Counted from the stretch's first letter, positions 39,375-49,282 are shown. The stretch is DNA of 64,000 nt from Pseudomonas luteola NBRC 103146 (GCF_002091675.1 NZ_BDAE01000017.1:1-64000); one strand, 5' to 3'. A program made the numbers and translations. The notes: generated from the letters alone by a model not told the origin.

Positions 39375-39553
39375 TACAGATCGAAATCGTATTCCGAGAT
39401 CTGACGCTTCAAGCGACGCTCTTCAAGCATATTGTCTATCAAGCGGCGCTTGGTAAGGTTGGTTTTGCTGACAGGCACATCAGCAGCCTCAACGTCACCC
39501 TCGGTTTCTACGAAGTCATCATCAAGTTCGATATCGCTTTTCTCGCTCGCCAT
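39374..39553 (-). CDS. PA3496-like 59-residue protein
   Basis: A 59-codon gene: an acidic N-terminal half (residues 7-24 rich in Asp and Glu) followed by a basic stretch 'SKTNLTKRRLIDNMLEERRL' and the ending 'QISEYDFDL'. The pattern and the position beside nth match the small pseudomonad family typified by PA3496, annotated as putative envelope-integrity protein (recalled). AGGAG lies seven bases before the ATG. There is no membrane helix or signal peptide, so a direct envelope role is not visible. The charge polarity suggests a nucleic-acid or protein-binding adaptor, which is inference. Confidence 0.85.
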   Translation of the reverse strand: MASEKSDIELDDDFVETEGDVEAADVPVSKTNLTKRRLIDNMLEERRLKRQISEYDFDL

Positions 39554-39697
39554 GAGAAAACTCCTAGCATGAGGTGGTCAAGGAGCGGGTGCAGTTTGAG
39601 AGGACTACACAGCCCTTTTGGCGCACCTTATAGCGACAAAGTGATGAGTCGTAAAAAAGATTTTTTTAATCGATCAGCTTGAAAGTTACGGTACTTA

Positions 39698-40336
39698 TCA
39701 ATTATCCGATGTCTTGGCTTTGTATTCGCACAGGTCTTCAATGCGACAGCTCCCACAGCGGGGTTTTCGCGCCTGACACACGTAGCGCCCATGCAGAATC
39801 AACCAGTGGTGTGCATCCAGCAGATATTCCTTCGGAACCACCTTGAGAAGCTTTTGCTCCACCTCAACTACATTTTTTCCTGGAGCAAGATTGGTCCGGT
39901 TGCTGACACGGAAAATATGCGTATCAACGGCCATCGCAAACTGCCGAAACGCTGTATTTAAAATGACATTTGCAGTTTTACGACCTACGCCAGGAAGGGC
40001 TTCCAGTGCCTCACGTGTCTGTGGAACTTCACCGTTGTGCTGCTCGATCAAAATACGGCAGGTTTCGATAACGTTCTTGGCTTTTGTGTTATAGAAATTG
40101 ATCGTATTGATGTATGCAGAAAGCCCATCCACACCAAGGGCATACAGGGTTTCCGGAGTGTTGGCCACTGGGAACAACTTTGCGGTTGCCTTGTTGACCC
40201 CTTTATCGGTGGCTTGTGCCGATAGCATTACGGCAATCAGTAATTCGAAAGGCGTCGTGTAGGACAGCTCGGTCTTGGGATCAGGGTTGTCCTCGTGGAG
40301 ACGACGAAAGATTTCCAGGCGCTTGGCGGCATTCAT
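39698..40336 (-). CDS. nth: Endonuclease III
   Basis: A DNA glycosylase/AP lyase that removes oxidised pyrimidines. The 212-residue protein has the helix-hairpin-helix 'LPGVGRKTANVILNTAF' with catalytic Lys120, Asp138 in 'VDTHIFRVSNR', and a C-terminal [4Fe-4S] set at Cys187, 194, 197 and 203. These residues fall at nearly the same numbers as in E. coli. The start at 40336 (MNAAKRLEIFRRLHE) matches homologues. It follows rnfB by 43 bases, the relic of the common rnf-nth arrangement. Confidence 0.97.
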   Translation of the reverse strand: MNAAKRLEIFRRLHEDNPDPKTELSYTTPFELLIAVMLSAQATDKGVNKATAKLFPVANTPETLYALGVDGLSAYINTINFYNTKAKNVIETCRILIEQHNGEVPQTREALEALPGVGRKTANVILNTAFRQFAMAVDTHIFRVSNRTNLAPGKNVVEVEQKLLKVVPKEYLLDAHHWLILHGRYVCQARKPRCGSCRIEDLCEYKAKTSDN

Positions 40337-40379
40337 GGGAATAGTGGCTCGGCTTTCACGGTAAAGGGCTAACGCATCA

Positions 40380-41759
40380 TTACGACGCCAAATGCTCTGA
40401 CAGTTTATTTTCAAGCTCGGTCAATCGGCCACGCACTTCCAACAAGACATTCTCGGAAGTGTTCCTGTCGCGTTCAAGGCGTTTTACTTCTGCCTTGGCA
40501 TAAGCAATCTGCGTCTTAAGGGTCCGCGTTAGAGGGTCGACAGGGCTTTTCTGTATCAGAGTATGCTCCGGCAGAGGTCTGTCTGAAGCCTTTTCAGCCA
40601 TGTCCAAAGTGTTCTCAGCCTGATGAATCATTTGGCGCAGTTGCGAAAGCTCCTCTTGAGGTGCACCGTTACGCTCTGCCGAGAGAAACGCGGCACGGGC
40701 ACTTACTAGACCCAACTTTGCCTGTTTCAATGCATCCGGCGTCTTGGGCGGCGTCTGATCTTCAAGATTTGCCAGGGCTTGTGCAGCAGCGGCAGCTGAG
40801 CCGTGAAGCATGCTCAGCTGCTCTTGCTGTTCCGGGGTTGGCTGTTGCCCGAATGCTTTCTCAGCTTTACTGAGTTGCGCTCGTGCCATGGCAGCATTGA
40901 TTTTGGCTCGCTTTATTTCAGCAGAAACATCAATCGGTTGGGCTTGGCTTGAAGGGCGGCTACCACTCAGCGCTTCATCCAGCGCTTGCTGGGCGGCTTC
41001 AGCGGCCTGTTTGAGCCATTTAACCTGATCTTCCAATTGTTGTGTGGCACGCTGAGCCAGCTGCTTTTCAGCTTTCTTGAGCGCCATTTGGGCTGTAGAG
41101 GCGTTGAGCTTGAGTTTTTTAAGTATTACGTCCGCATCAGTGGATGGATCTTTCTGAGCTTTGATGCGCGATATTGCTGCCTGGACAGGATCGACTGACG
41201 TGGCAGTTTGAACCGCCTCTGTCGACAATTGAGAGCGTGCCAGACGTGCATCTCGATCGGCCTGTTTACGCTGCTCTTCACGCGCCAGACGTGCGTTGTG
41301 TGCGTCATAGCGTAAGCGGTAATGAGCCGCTTGCTGCCGTTGCTGTTCGTGAGAAGGTTGTACAGGTAGCGGGTTCAGATCGATACAGTCGACAGGGCAA
41401 GGCGCAATGCACAGTTCACATCCGGTACATTCAGCCGCTATGACCGTGTGCATCAGCTTTGCTGCGCCTACGATGGCATCCACCGGGCAAGCCTTTAAGC
41501 ATTTGGTACAGCCAATGCATTCTGCCTCACGAATGAACGCTACCTGAGCAGGTGTGGGCGGGTAGGGTGAGTCCAGAGGCGTGGCCTCGACGCCCAGCAG
41601 CACGGCCAGATCATGAATGGTTTCATCCCCACCGGGAGGACATTTGTTAATGGCTTCGCCCGCCGCAATGGAAGTGGCATAAGGGAGACAGCCAGGATGG
41701 CCACATTTACCGCACTGGGTTTGCGGTAAAAGCGCGTCGATTGCATGTATCAGGCTCAT
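40380..41759 (-). CDS. rnfB: RnfB-like iron-sulfur protein with a long helical repeat tail
   Basis: A 459-residue protein. Residues 1-45 hold the RnfB-type cluster site (Cys16, 19, 24, 40), then two ferredoxin [4Fe-4S] sites (Cys81/84/87/91 and Cys111/114/117/121). It lacks the N-terminal membrane anchor of classical RnfB. From about residue 150 the rest is Ala, Lys, Gln and Glu-rich with four related units containing '[16 protein letters not shown]', '[16 protein letters not shown]', '[16 protein letters not shown]' and '[16 protein letters not shown]', predicted helical hairpins like those at the C-terminus of RnfC. Usual pseudomonad RnfB is under 200 residues (recalled). No rnfA, C, D, G or E lies beside it; nth follows and an ABC importer precedes. 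Confidence 0.85.
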   Translation of the reverse strand: MSLIHAIDALLPQTQCGKCGHPGCLPYATSIAAGEAINKCPPGGDETIHDLAVLLGVEATPLDSPYPPTPAQVAFIREAECIGCTKCLKACPVDAIVGAAKLMHTVIAAECTGCELCIAPCPVDCIDLNPLPVQPSHEQQRQQAAHYRLRYDAHNARLAREEQRKQADRDARLARSQLSTEAVQTATSVDPVQAAISRIKAQKDPSTDADVILKKLKLNASTAQMALKKAEKQLAQRATQQLEDQVKWLKQAAEAAQQALDEALSGSRPSSQAQPIDVSAEIKRAKINAAMARAQLSKAEKAFGQQPTPEQQEQLSMLHGSAAAAAQALANLEDQTPPKTPDALKQAKLGLVSARAAFLSAERNGAPQEELSQLRQMIHQAENTLDMAEKASDRPLPEHTLIQKSPVDPLTRTLKTQIAYAKAEVKRLERDRNTSENVLLEVRGRLTELENKLSEHLAS

Positions 41760-41899
41760 GCACATACATCCAGTGACGTGCGCATGGCGCCAAAAACAAA
41801 TTCAAGCATGGTCAGCAGATAAAGCGGATAGCCAGACAGGGGCGTATTATCCGGGATATGGCCGCGAATGAACACCTGCCGCTGGCCAGCGGCAGGCTG

Positions 41900-42682
41900 C
41901 TAGATCAACGAGGCGCTATGGAGGCCATCGATCAGGACTTGCGGTCGCCCTTTGGAGCAAGACTCAATCCGTGCGCGAACTCCATAAACTTCTGCCAGAC
42001 TATCCGCATCGATCACGCTCTGCGGAGTGCCATGAGCCGCCAGGCGTCCATTCTTGAGCATGACAATATGGTCGGTTTGTCTCAAGGCGATGTTGATATC
42101 GTGCAACACGATAAGGGTAACCATATCGCGCTGACGTGTTTCCTGGGCTATCACGTCCATCACATGAAACTGGAAGTTCAGATCGAGTGCGCTCAGGGGC
42201 TCATCAAGTAAAAGCAGTGTCGGTCTGCGGATCAGGGCCTGTGCCAGACCTACCAGCTGTTTTTGTCCACCAGAGAGCTGGTCAAGGTAGTGCATGCCCA
42301 GGTGTTCGATCTCAAGGCGCCTAAGCAGGGTAAGCGCGTCCTCAGTGTCTTTGGCATGCGGCTGCCCAGAGGCACGGCGTGCAACCAGAAGCGACTCGAA
42401 AACACGCAGATGGACGCTGGCAGGCAATGTCTGGGGAAGATAGACCACTTTCTCCGCGCGTTTGGCAAAGCTCAGACTGGTAAGCGCCTCTTCGTCCAGT
42501 GTGATGGTGCCTTTGGCCGGCGTCAGGCCAGCGATGGCCTTGAGTAAAGTTGACTTACCGCTTCCGTTGGGACCGAGCAAGGCGGTTACCTTGCCATGCG
42601 TAATGCCTTCAAGGGTAAGGTCCTGAATGATCGTTTTTTTGCCATAGCCAACATTCAGCCCCTGCATAGATAACGCGTGCAT
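41900..42682 (-). CDS. ABC importer ATP-binding protein (iron-siderophore/heme/B12 type)
   Basis: A 260-residue FepC/BtuD-type ATPase that powers uptake through the adjacent permease. It shows Walker A 'GPNGSGKST' (37-45), Q-loop 'VYLPQTLP', signature 'LSGGQKQ', Walker B 'LLLLDEPLSALD' and the H-loop 'IVLHDINIAL'. Its start shares a base with the permease stop (TAATG). It ends the three-gene transporter operon; about 140 bases without a visible gene separate it from rnfB. Confidence 0.93.
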   Translation of the reverse strand: MHALSMQGLNVGYGKKTIIQDLTLEGITHGKVTALLGPNGSGKSTLLKAIAGLTPAKGTITLDEEALTSLSFAKRAEKVVYLPQTLPASVHLRVFESLLVARRASGQPHAKDTEDALTLLRRLEIEHLGMHYLDQLSGGQKQLVGLAQALIRRPTLLLLDEPLSALDLNFQFHVMDVIAQETRQRDMVTLIVLHDINIALRQTDHIVMLKNGRLAAHGTPQSVIDADSLAEVYGVRARIESCSKGRPQVLIDGLHSASLI

Positions 42683-43755
42683 TACAGGCCTCCCTTGTTA
42701 CGCAGGACAACCGTGAGGAAAAAGGGTATACCCACAAGAGCCGTTACGATTCCAACCGGTATCAGCACGCCGGGGAGCAGGTTCTTGGATGCAACAGATG
42801 CAAGTGAAAGAATCAACGCACCGGCCAAGGCGCTGGCAGGTAGATAGAACCGGTGATCTTCGCCAAAGATCAGGCGAGAAATGTGCGGGCCTACCAAGCC
42901 AATGAAGCCGATGGTGCCTACAAACGCCACAGCCAGGGCGGTGAGAATACTAACTCTCAGCAGGGTGCCTAGCCTTAAGCGCTTGACATTGATTCCAAAG
43001 CTGGCTGCACGATCCTCACCGAGTCGTAACGCTGTCAGCTGCCATGCCCGACGAAGCGACAAGGGAAGTGCGATGGCAAGTGCCAGCGCCAGAATGCCGA
43101 GCTTGAGCCAGGTGGCTCGGGCAAGGCTTCCCATGGTCCAGAAGACCAGTCCTGAAAGCGTATCCTCACTGGCAACAAATTGAACCAACGATACTAGTGC
43201 CTGAAAGGTAAAGCCCAAGGCAATACCGAACAGCACAATGGCGCTGGTTGTGGCTTGACGAAGCCGTGCGACAACGTCGAGTAGAAGGGTGGCTGCCAGA
43301 ACAAACACAAAGGCGTTGATCGAGATAAGCCACTCGCTGGGTACACCCGGAATGCCCAGATTCAACACAATGGCCAGGGCCGCTCCGAACGCGGCGGCGT
43401 GTGAAAGCCCTAGCGTGAAAGGGCTGGCCAGAGGGTTATTCAGTATTGTCTGCATTTCGGCGCCGGCAAGGCCTAACGCTGCGCCGACACAAACGGCCAT
43501 GAGCGCTTGCGGGAGACGAATATTCCAGACAATAACCGCCTGACTAGGACTGACCGATTCGCGATGCACCAGGGTTTGCCAGAGATCACTAACGCTCAGG
43601 CCGGCCGGCCCGAGCGTGAAGTCCAGTAATAACGAACAACCAATCGCGATTACGAAGATCGCCAGAATAAGGAGTCGCTTACTCAGGAGCGAGCGGTAAT
43701 CGTTAGAGAGAGAGGCATCCAGGGCAGGATGCTCAATCGATTGCTTGGCGTTCAT
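42682..43755 (-). CDS. FecCD-family ABC importer permease
   Basis: A 357-residue permease of the BtuC/FecCD/FhuB family with about nine to ten membrane helices. Family signatures include 'NIRLPQALMAVCVGAALGLAGAEMQTILNNPLASP' region (about 78-112) and 'GTIGFIGLVGPHISRLIFGEDHR'. Members move siderophores, heme or cobalamin. It overlaps the binding-protein gene by four bases (ATGA) and the ATPase gene by one base. No outer-membrane receptor gene is next to it. Confidence 0.93.
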   Translation of the reverse strand: MNAKQSIEHPALDASLSNDYRSLLSKRLLILAIFVIAIGCSLLLDFTLGPAGLSVSDLWQTLVHRESVSPSQAVIVWNIRLPQALMAVCVGAALGLAGAEMQTILNNPLASPFTLGLSHAAAFGAALAIVLNLGIPGVPSEWLISINAFVFVLAATLLLDVVARLRQATTSAIVLFGIALGFTFQALVSLVQFVASEDTLSGLVFWTMGSLARATWLKLGILALALAIALPLSLRRAWQLTALRLGEDRAASFGINVKRLRLGTLLRVSILTALAVAFVGTIGFIGLVGPHISRLIFGEDHRFYLPASALAGALILSLASVASKNLLPGVLIPVGIVTALVGIPFFLTVVLRNKGGL

Positions 43756-44900
43756 GGATTACTCTTGGCTTGCGTCCAGTAGGCGCCACGGATATCGACA
43801 GGAAGGAACTGGTTATTCAGCTCATCCAGCGTTTGCTTGGGGTCGACGTCCTTGAACGCGTCCGGGTAGAACCATTTGGCAAATGCCTCGATGGCCAAAA
43901 TGTTGTAGGGCGAGTTATAGAAATTATGCCAGATGCCGTACGTACGACCTTCATGAACAGCTCTGAGCGGCGCGATTTCCTGACGCTTGAGCAGGCCTTG
44001 CAGGCTGGCGGCCGCGGCATCATCTGTAACGCCTGTGCCTGACTTCAGGCCATTGTCAGTGGAGCTCATGTCCCGAGTGCCACTTGCAATGTAGATATCA
44101 GGGTTAACACTCAGAAGGGTCTCGGCATTGATGTCGCCGATTACGCCAGGCAGCAGGGGAGCGGCCAAGTTGTTGCCTCCAGCCGCTTCGATAAATTCGC
44201 CAAAATTGCCTTTACCGGCCGTATGGCAGCACGCTGCGCCAGGCCAGATACCTGCCAGCATTTCGATGAAGACATTGGGACGTTTGTCGCTAGGGATAGT
44301 TGAGACGGTTTTCTGAATTCGATCCAGATGACGTTGATAGAACGCAATGTAATCTTCAGCCTGCTTTTCTCGATGCACAGCCTTGCCAAGTACACGCATA
44401 CTGGGAATGGTGTTTTGCATGGGGTGCTGACGGAAATCAATGAAAACAACCGGCACACCTGCAGCCTTTAGCTGCTCTACCAGCTCATTCTTGACGCCCG
44501 GGCCGTGACCAGCAATGCCGAAAATTGCAATATCAGGCTTCAGGGAGATCGCTTTTTCATCGTTGACACTGGCTTCAGACGTTTTGCCAATAGTCGGGAT
44601 CTTGTCGATTTGAGGATACTTGGCCTGATAGGCCGCGTAGCCCTGCTTGTCTACGGTACTGAGTTCACCTTGCCAGCCAACAATACGGTCGAGTGGCTTG
44701 TCGCCTTCCAGTAGAGCCAGTGCATAAAGCATCCGTCCTTCGCCCAGAAGGATACGGTCAACCTTGGCAGGAATTTCTACCTGGCGGCCAGCGATATCAG
44801 TAATAGTCTCAGCATGAAGACCACTCGACATGATGGCAGCCAGAGAAAAGCCTGATAGAAGGCCAAGCCAGCGCTTGCCAGACAATATGGAATTAAACAT
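43752..44900 (-). CDS. Periplasmic substrate-binding protein of the importer
   Basis: A 382-residue exported protein: signal peptide ending about residue 30 ('SSGLHA'), then a class III (BtuF/FepB-like) binding fold with 'ITDIAGRQVEIPAKVDRILLG' and 'SLKPDIAIFG'. An unusual 'GAACCHTAGKGNFGEFIEAAGG' segment near residue 240 holds two adjacent cysteines. The family binds ferric siderophores, heme or cobalamin; the ligand cannot be told from sequence. The ATG at 44900 is preferred, with GGAAGAG upstream. It leads the operon; I found no convincing Fur box. Confidence 0.88.
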   Translation of the reverse strand: MFNSILSGKRWLGLLSGFSLAAIMSSGLHAETITDIAGRQVEIPAKVDRILLGEGRMLYALALLEGDKPLDRIVGWQGELSTVDKQGYAAYQAKYPQIDKIPTIGKTSEASVNDEKAISLKPDIAIFGIAGHGPGVKNELVEQLKAAGVPVVFIDFRQHPMQNTIPSMRVLGKAVHREKQAEDYIAFYQRHLDRIQKTVSTIPSDKRPNVFIEMLAGIWPGAACCHTAGKGNFGEFIEAAGGNNLAAPLLPGVIGDINAETLLSVNPDIYIASGTRDMSSTDNGLKSGTGVTDDAAAASLQGLLKRQEIAPLRAVHEGRTYGIWHNFYNSPYNILAIEAFAKWFYPDAFKDVDPKQTLDELNNQFLPVDIRGAYWTQAKSNP

Positions 44901-45003
44901 TACTCTTCCCTGCAAATGAGATGCTTTATTATTAGGCGACTAACAGCTTATGTTTTCAAGTCTCTTTGCAATATTTAGCCGTTATTGTTCAACCACTTGT
45001 AAG

Positions 45004-45030
45004 AAAACGGCCGCTTATAGCGGCCGTTTT
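45004..45030 (-). terminator. metG terminator
   Basis: An 11-base stem (AAAACGGCCGC with its complement) and five-base loop with a short T run on the minus strand, three bases after the metG stop. Confidence 0.88.
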
Positions 45031-45032
45031 GA

Positions 45033-47078
45033 TTACTTCACTCGCTGCCCTGGCAAGGCACCCGCGTCTGGACTTAACAAGAAAATATCTTTCCCACCAG
45101 GACCGGCTGCCAGCACCATGCCTTCGGAAACACCAAAGCGCATCTTACGGGGAGCCAGATTGGCAACGTACAGAGTAAGGCGACCTTCCAGCGTAGCGGG
45201 GTCATAGGCGCTCTTGATTCCAGAGAACACATTGCGCAATTCGTCGCCAATATCGAGCGTGAGTTGCAGAAGCTTGTCAGCCCCTGCCACCGCTTCAGCC
45301 TTGACGATACGTGCCACTCGCAGATCTACAGCGGAAAAGGCATCGAAGTCGATGGTTCCTGCAATAGGCTCCTTGGCCAGCTCACCATTATTGGAGGCCT
45401 GAGGCGCTGTAGTGCTGGCAGTCAGGTCTTCTTTTGATGCTTCGATCATCTCGGTCACTTTTGCAGATTCGATTCGTGTCATGAGGGGTGCAAATGGGTT
45501 TAGCTGATGATTCGCCAATGCCGTTGAAAGATCTTCCCAGTGCAGCGGAGCTATATTCAGGAACGTTTCGGCGGCCTCTACGAGCTTGGGGAGTACGGGC
45601 TTGAGGAAGATGACCAGTTGACGGAAGAGATTGATGCCCAATGCGCAGATTGCCTGGACTTCATCCTGTTTACCTTCCTGCTTGGCCAGTGCCCAAGGCG
45701 CTTTTTCAGCAATCCAGGCGTTAGCTTGGTCGGCCAGCGCCATGATTTCACGCATGGCGCGCCCAAATTCGCGACCTTCATAGGCTTCGGCGATGCTGGG
45801 CGCCGCGGCCTGAAATGCCTGCCAGAGTTCAGGTGCCGGGTTGGCCTCGATCAAGAGCCCGTTATTACCCTTGTGAATGAAGCCAGCACAGCGGCTGGCG
45901 ATATTGACAACCTTGCCCACCAGATCGGAATTGACTTTCTGGACAAAATCTTCAAGGTTCAGGTCCAGGTCATCTACACCGCGACCCAGCTTGGCGGCAT
46001 AGTAGTAACGCAGGTATTCAGGCGAGAGATGCTCAAGGTAAGTACGTGCCTTGACGAATGTACCGCGTGACTTCGACATTTTCTGCCCATTTACCGTAAC
46101 GTAACCATGAACGTTGACGGCGGTAGGCTTGCGGTAGCCTGCACCCTCCAGCATAGCTGGCCAGAATAAGGCATGGAAGTTGACAATATCTTTGCCGATA
46201 AAGTGATAGAGCTCTGCGGTGGAGTCCTTGCCCCAGAATGCATCGAACTCAAGACCTAGTTCCGGACGATGAGTGATCAGGTTCTGGAAGCTGGCCATGT
46301 AGCCAATTGGAGCGTCCAGCCAGACATAAAAATACTTGCCAGGCGCATCAGGGATTTCGAAGCCGAAGTAAGGCGCGTCACGGCTGATGTCCCACTCCTG
46401 CAGACCGGCATCGAGCCATTCGGCAATCTTGTTGGCTACTGACTCCTGTAAGGCGCCGCCGCGCGTCCAGCTTTTGAGCATGGTGTCGAAGTCAGGTAGC
46501 TTGAAGAAAAAGTGTTGCGATTCCTTGAGAACAGGTGTCGCGCCGGAGATGGCTGACTTTGGATTGATCAGATCCGTTGGCTCATAGGTAGCGCCACACT
46601 TTTCGCAGTTATCACCATATTGATCCTCGGTGCCGCATTTAGGGCAGGTGCCCTTGATGAAGCGGTCAGCCAGGAACATGTTCTTGTCCGGGTCGAAGTA
46701 CTGGGTCACTGCACGTGTAGCAATGTGGCCAGCATCCCGTAGCTTCAGATAGATCTGGCTTGCCAGTGCACGGTTCTCTTCCGAGTGCGTCGAATAGTAA
46801 TTGTCGAAATCAATAAGAAAATCGGTGAAATCCGCCATGTGCTCGGTACGAACACCATCAATAAGCTGTTGCGGCGTAACGCCTTCACGTTCGGCGCGCA
46901 GCATGATGGCGGAGCCATGGGCATCATCGGCACAGACATATATGCACTGGTTGCCGCGCAGTTTTTGATAGCGCACCCAGATGTCAGTCTGGATGTACTC
47001 CAGCATATGGCCAAGGTGAATCGAACCGTTGGCATAGGGGAGGGCGCTAGTGACAAGAATCTTCCGGGGTTCGGACAT
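45033..47078 (-). CDS. metG: Methionyl-tRNA synthetase
   Basis: Charges tRNA-Met. The 681-residue enzyme has the HIGH-type motif 'HLGH' (21-24), a zinc-binding knuckle ('[18 protein letters not shown]'), the 'KMSKSRGTF' motif near residue 332, an anticodon-binding domain and a fused C-terminal tRNA-binding OB domain ('[23 protein letters not shown]' region) which also makes the dimer. Full length and typical of gammaproteobacteria. It is divergent from apbC. Confidence 0.97.
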   Translation of the reverse strand: MSEPRKILVTSALPYANGSIHLGHMLEYIQTDIWVRYQKLRGNQCIYVCADDAHGSAIMLRAEREGVTPQQLIDGVRTEHMADFTDFLIDFDNYYSTHSEENRALASQIYLKLRDAGHIATRAVTQYFDPDKNMFLADRFIKGTCPKCGTEDQYGDNCEKCGATYEPTDLINPKSAISGATPVLKESQHFFFKLPDFDTMLKSWTRGGALQESVANKIAEWLDAGLQEWDISRDAPYFGFEIPDAPGKYFYVWLDAPIGYMASFQNLITHRPELGLEFDAFWGKDSTAELYHFIGKDIVNFHALFWPAMLEGAGYRKPTAVNVHGYVTVNGQKMSKSRGTFVKARTYLEHLSPEYLRYYYAAKLGRGVDDLDLNLEDFVQKVNSDLVGKVVNIASRCAGFIHKGNNGLLIEANPAPELWQAFQAAAPSIAEAYEGREFGRAMREIMALADQANAWIAEKAPWALAKQEGKQDEVQAICALGINLFRQLVIFLKPVLPKLVEAAETFLNIAPLHWEDLSTALANHQLNPFAPLMTRIESAKVTEMIEASKEDLTASTTAPQASNNGELAKEPIAGTIDFDAFSAVDLRVARIVKAEAVAGADKLLQLTLDIGDELRNVFSGIKSAYDPATLEGRLTLYVANLAPRKMRFGVSEGMVLAAGPGGKDIFLLSPDAGALPGQRVK

Positions 47079-47240
47079 AGGGCTCGACTGTCAATTAAGG
47101 CTAAAAATAATTGAACACTATAAAGGCCGAACCGTTTTTTTTCACGCCTGGTCCAATAGCTGAGTATTCGGGTAGGTTTTATCCTGTCTGACCGGTAGCA
47201 TAGTGACTACGATTACACCGTACCCTTGTTTGGAGCTGTT

Positions 47241-48335
47241 ATGAGCGCACTTACCCGCGAAGTGGTAGAAGCCACTCTGCGCCAGTACACCGATCCCTAC
47301 CTCAACCAGGACCTGGTCACCGCAGGTTGCCTGCGCGATGTCACCCTTAACGGCGGACACATCGTCGTTAGCATCGAACTGGGTTATGCGGCGGGACTGT
47401 TCAAGAATGGCATGGCACAGGTGCTCAAGAATTCGCTGGAAAACCTGCCAGGTGTTACCCAGGCGGATGTCCAGATCCAGTGTGTCATCAAGCCCCATGC
47501 GGCTCAGCCTCAGGTTGAGGCGATGTCGAACGTAAAGAATATTATTGCGGTCGCATCTGGTAAGGGTGGGGTCGGCAAGTCCACGACTTCTGCCAACCTC
47601 GCGCTGGCCCTGGCACGTGAAGGGGCTCGAGTAGGTATCCTGGATGCCGACATCTACGGCCCCAGCCAGGGCATCATGTTTGGTTTGCCTGAAGGTACAC
47701 GTCCCAAGATCCAGGATGAGAAGTGGTTCATTCCGCTGGTGGCACATGGGGTCGAAGTCATGTCCATGGCTTTCCTGACCGATGAGCGCACACCTGTGGT
47801 GTGGCGTGGTCCGATGGTGTCGGGCGCGCTGCTGCAGCTGATTACTCAGACCGCCTGGAATAATCTGGATTACCTCGTCATCGATATGCCGCCAGGCACG
47901 GGTGACATCCAGCTTACGCTGGCCCAGAAGGTTCCTGTAGCTGGTTCTGTCATCGTAACGACTCCGCAGGATCTGGCCCTTCTTGATGCCAAGAAGGGCG
48001 TTGAGATGTTCCGTAAGGTCAATATTCCAGTGTTGGGCGTAGTCGAGAATATGGCTGTGCACATCTGCTCGAATTGTGGTCATGCCGAGCATTTGTTTGG
48101 CGAGGGCGGCGGCAACAAGCTTGCCAGTCAGTATGGGGTTGATCTTCTAGCCTCTCTGCCGCTATCCATGGCTATTCGCGAGCAGGCGGACCAAGGACGT
48201 CCTACGGCCATCGCTGATCCAGACAGCCAGATCGCCATGATTTATCAGGATATGGCGCGTCATGTTGGCGCACGCATTTCTCAGAGTGGAAAAAAGGCTG
48301 CCATCATGCCCACCATCACGGTTTCGGACGACTGA
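47241..48335 (+). CDS. apbC: Iron-sulfur cluster carrier ATPase ApbC/Mrp
   Basis: A P-loop ATPase that carries and delivers [4Fe-4S] clusters. The 364-residue protein has an N-terminal MIP18/DUF59 domain (1-90), the deviant Walker A 'SGKGGVGKSTTSANL' (from residue 107), 'ILDADIYGPSQGIMFG', 'DMPPGTGDIQLTLAQ', and the cluster-binding CxxC in 'HICSNCGHAEHLFGEGG'. The ATG at 47241 follows GGAG by five bases; an in-frame TTG lies five codons earlier. Next to metG and dcd, as in other pseudomonads. Confidence 0.96.
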   Translation: MSALTREVVEATLRQYTDPYLNQDLVTAGCLRDVTLNGGHIVVSIELGYAAGLFKNGMAQVLKNSLENLPGVTQADVQIQCVIKPHAAQPQVEAMSNVKNIIAVASGKGGVGKSTTSANLALALAREGARVGILDADIYGPSQGIMFGLPEGTRPKIQDEKWFIPLVAHGVEVMSMAFLTDERTPVVWRGPMVSGALLQLITQTAWNNLDYLVIDMPPGTGDIQLTLAQKVPVAGSVIVTTPQDLALLDAKKGVEMFRKVNIPVLGVVENMAVHICSNCGHAEHLFGEGGGNKLASQYGVDLLASLPLSMAIREQADQGRPTAIADPDSQIAMIYQDMARHVGARISQSGKKAAIMPTITVSDD

Positions 48336-48460
48336 TACCATTGACGAGCGAGGGACTGAATAGCGTTGGTCCTTCGCTTTCTCATGGTTTAGGTCTTTGA
48401 TGAGTGCCGCCGTACCGGTAAGATGTGCGGTTATGTTTTTACCCCTGACAGGACAGTGCC

Positions 48461-49027
48461 ATGAGCATCAAAGCAGATAAGTGGATTCGCCGCATGGCCC
48501 AGGAACACGGCATGATCGAGCCGTTCGTTGAGCGGCAGATGCGTGGGGAGGGAGCCGACCGGCTGATCTCTTTTGGCGTGTCCAGCTACGGTTACGATGT
48601 GCGCTGCGCTGATGAGTTCAAAGTATTCACCAACATCCATTCAGCTACCGTCGACCCGAAGAATTTCGATGAAAAAAGCTTCGTCGATATCAAGGGAGAT
48701 GTTTGCGTTATTCCGCCAAACTCCTTTGCGCTGGCGCGTACCGTCGAGTACTTCCGTATTCCTCGTAACGTATTGACCATCTGCCTTGGCAAAAGCACTT
48801 ATGCCCGCTGTGGCATTATTGTGAATGTCACGCCGCTTGAGCCGGAGTGGGAAGGGCACGTAACATTGGAGTTCTCCAATACTACCAACCTGCCAGCTAA
48901 GATCTATGCTAACGAAGGCGTGGCTCAAATGCTGTTCCTGGAATCTGACGAGCCTTGCGAGGTGTCTTATAAGGATCGTGGTGGAAAGTATCAGGGGCAA
49001 CGCGGTGTAACACTGCCGAAAGCCTGA
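48461..49027 (+). CDS. dcd: dCTP deaminase
   Basis: Deaminates dCTP to dUTP, the main source of dTTP precursors in gammaproteobacteria. The 188-residue trimeric enzyme has '[11 protein letters not shown]', '[20 protein letters not shown]' (Arg/Cys and substrate region) and '[22 protein letters not shown]' with the catalytic glutamate, and ends in the flexible nucleotide-covering tail '[12 protein letters not shown]'. It stands alone with its own terminator, downstream of apbC. Confidence 0.97.
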   Translation: MSIKADKWIRRMAQEHGMIEPFVERQMRGEGADRLISFGVSSYGYDVRCADEFKVFTNIHSATVDPKNFDEKSFVDIKGDVCVIPPNSFALARTVEYFRIPRNVLTICLGKSTYARCGIIVNVTPLEPEWEGHVTLEFSNTTNLPAKIYANEGVAQMLFLESDEPCEVSYKDRGGKYQGQRGVTLPKA

Positions 49028-49043
49028 TTGACAATAGTGGCTG

Positions 49044-49067
49044 AAGCCGGGCGTGTCCCGGCTTTTT
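49044..49067 (+). terminator. dcd terminator
   Basis: An eight-base stem (AAGCCGGG/CCCGGCTT), five-base loop and T run, 16 bases after the dcd stop. Confidence 0.9.
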
Positions 49068-49225
49068 CATGCCTGCTGATCTAACCAGTCTGCTCAACCG
49101 TATTAAGAGGCCGGTTAGACGGAGGCGTAAAAACGCTTTAAGTAGACCCTACCGCATGCCGATACAGTAAGAGCCATACAGCCATCTGTCGTGGCTGAGC
49201 GGACGGGCTTTTGCAGAGTTTCGCT

Positions 49226-49252
49226 TCAAGGTCCTTGCAAGATGGCCGATAC
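49226..49252 (+). promoter_or_regulatory. Sigma-28 (FliA) promoter of cheV
   Basis: TCAAGGTC (49226-49233), 11 bases, then GCCGATAC (49245-49252). This is very close to the flagellar sigma-28 consensus (TAAAGTTT or TCAAGTTT, N11, GCCGATAA). Transcription would start near 49259, some 24 bases before the cheV ATG. Confidence 0.78.
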
Positions 49253-49282
49253 CTAGGAAACGCTATTCTTAGGAGATTTGGC

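Noticed and set aside
44901-44960. Fur box upstream of the ABC importer
   Set aside because: An AT-rich stretch with a loose AATAAT pattern is present, but agreement with the Fur consensus is poor.
47142-48092. A 316-codon open frame antisense to apbC
   Set aside because: It overlaps the conserved P-loop gene apbC throughout and has no domain or start signal.
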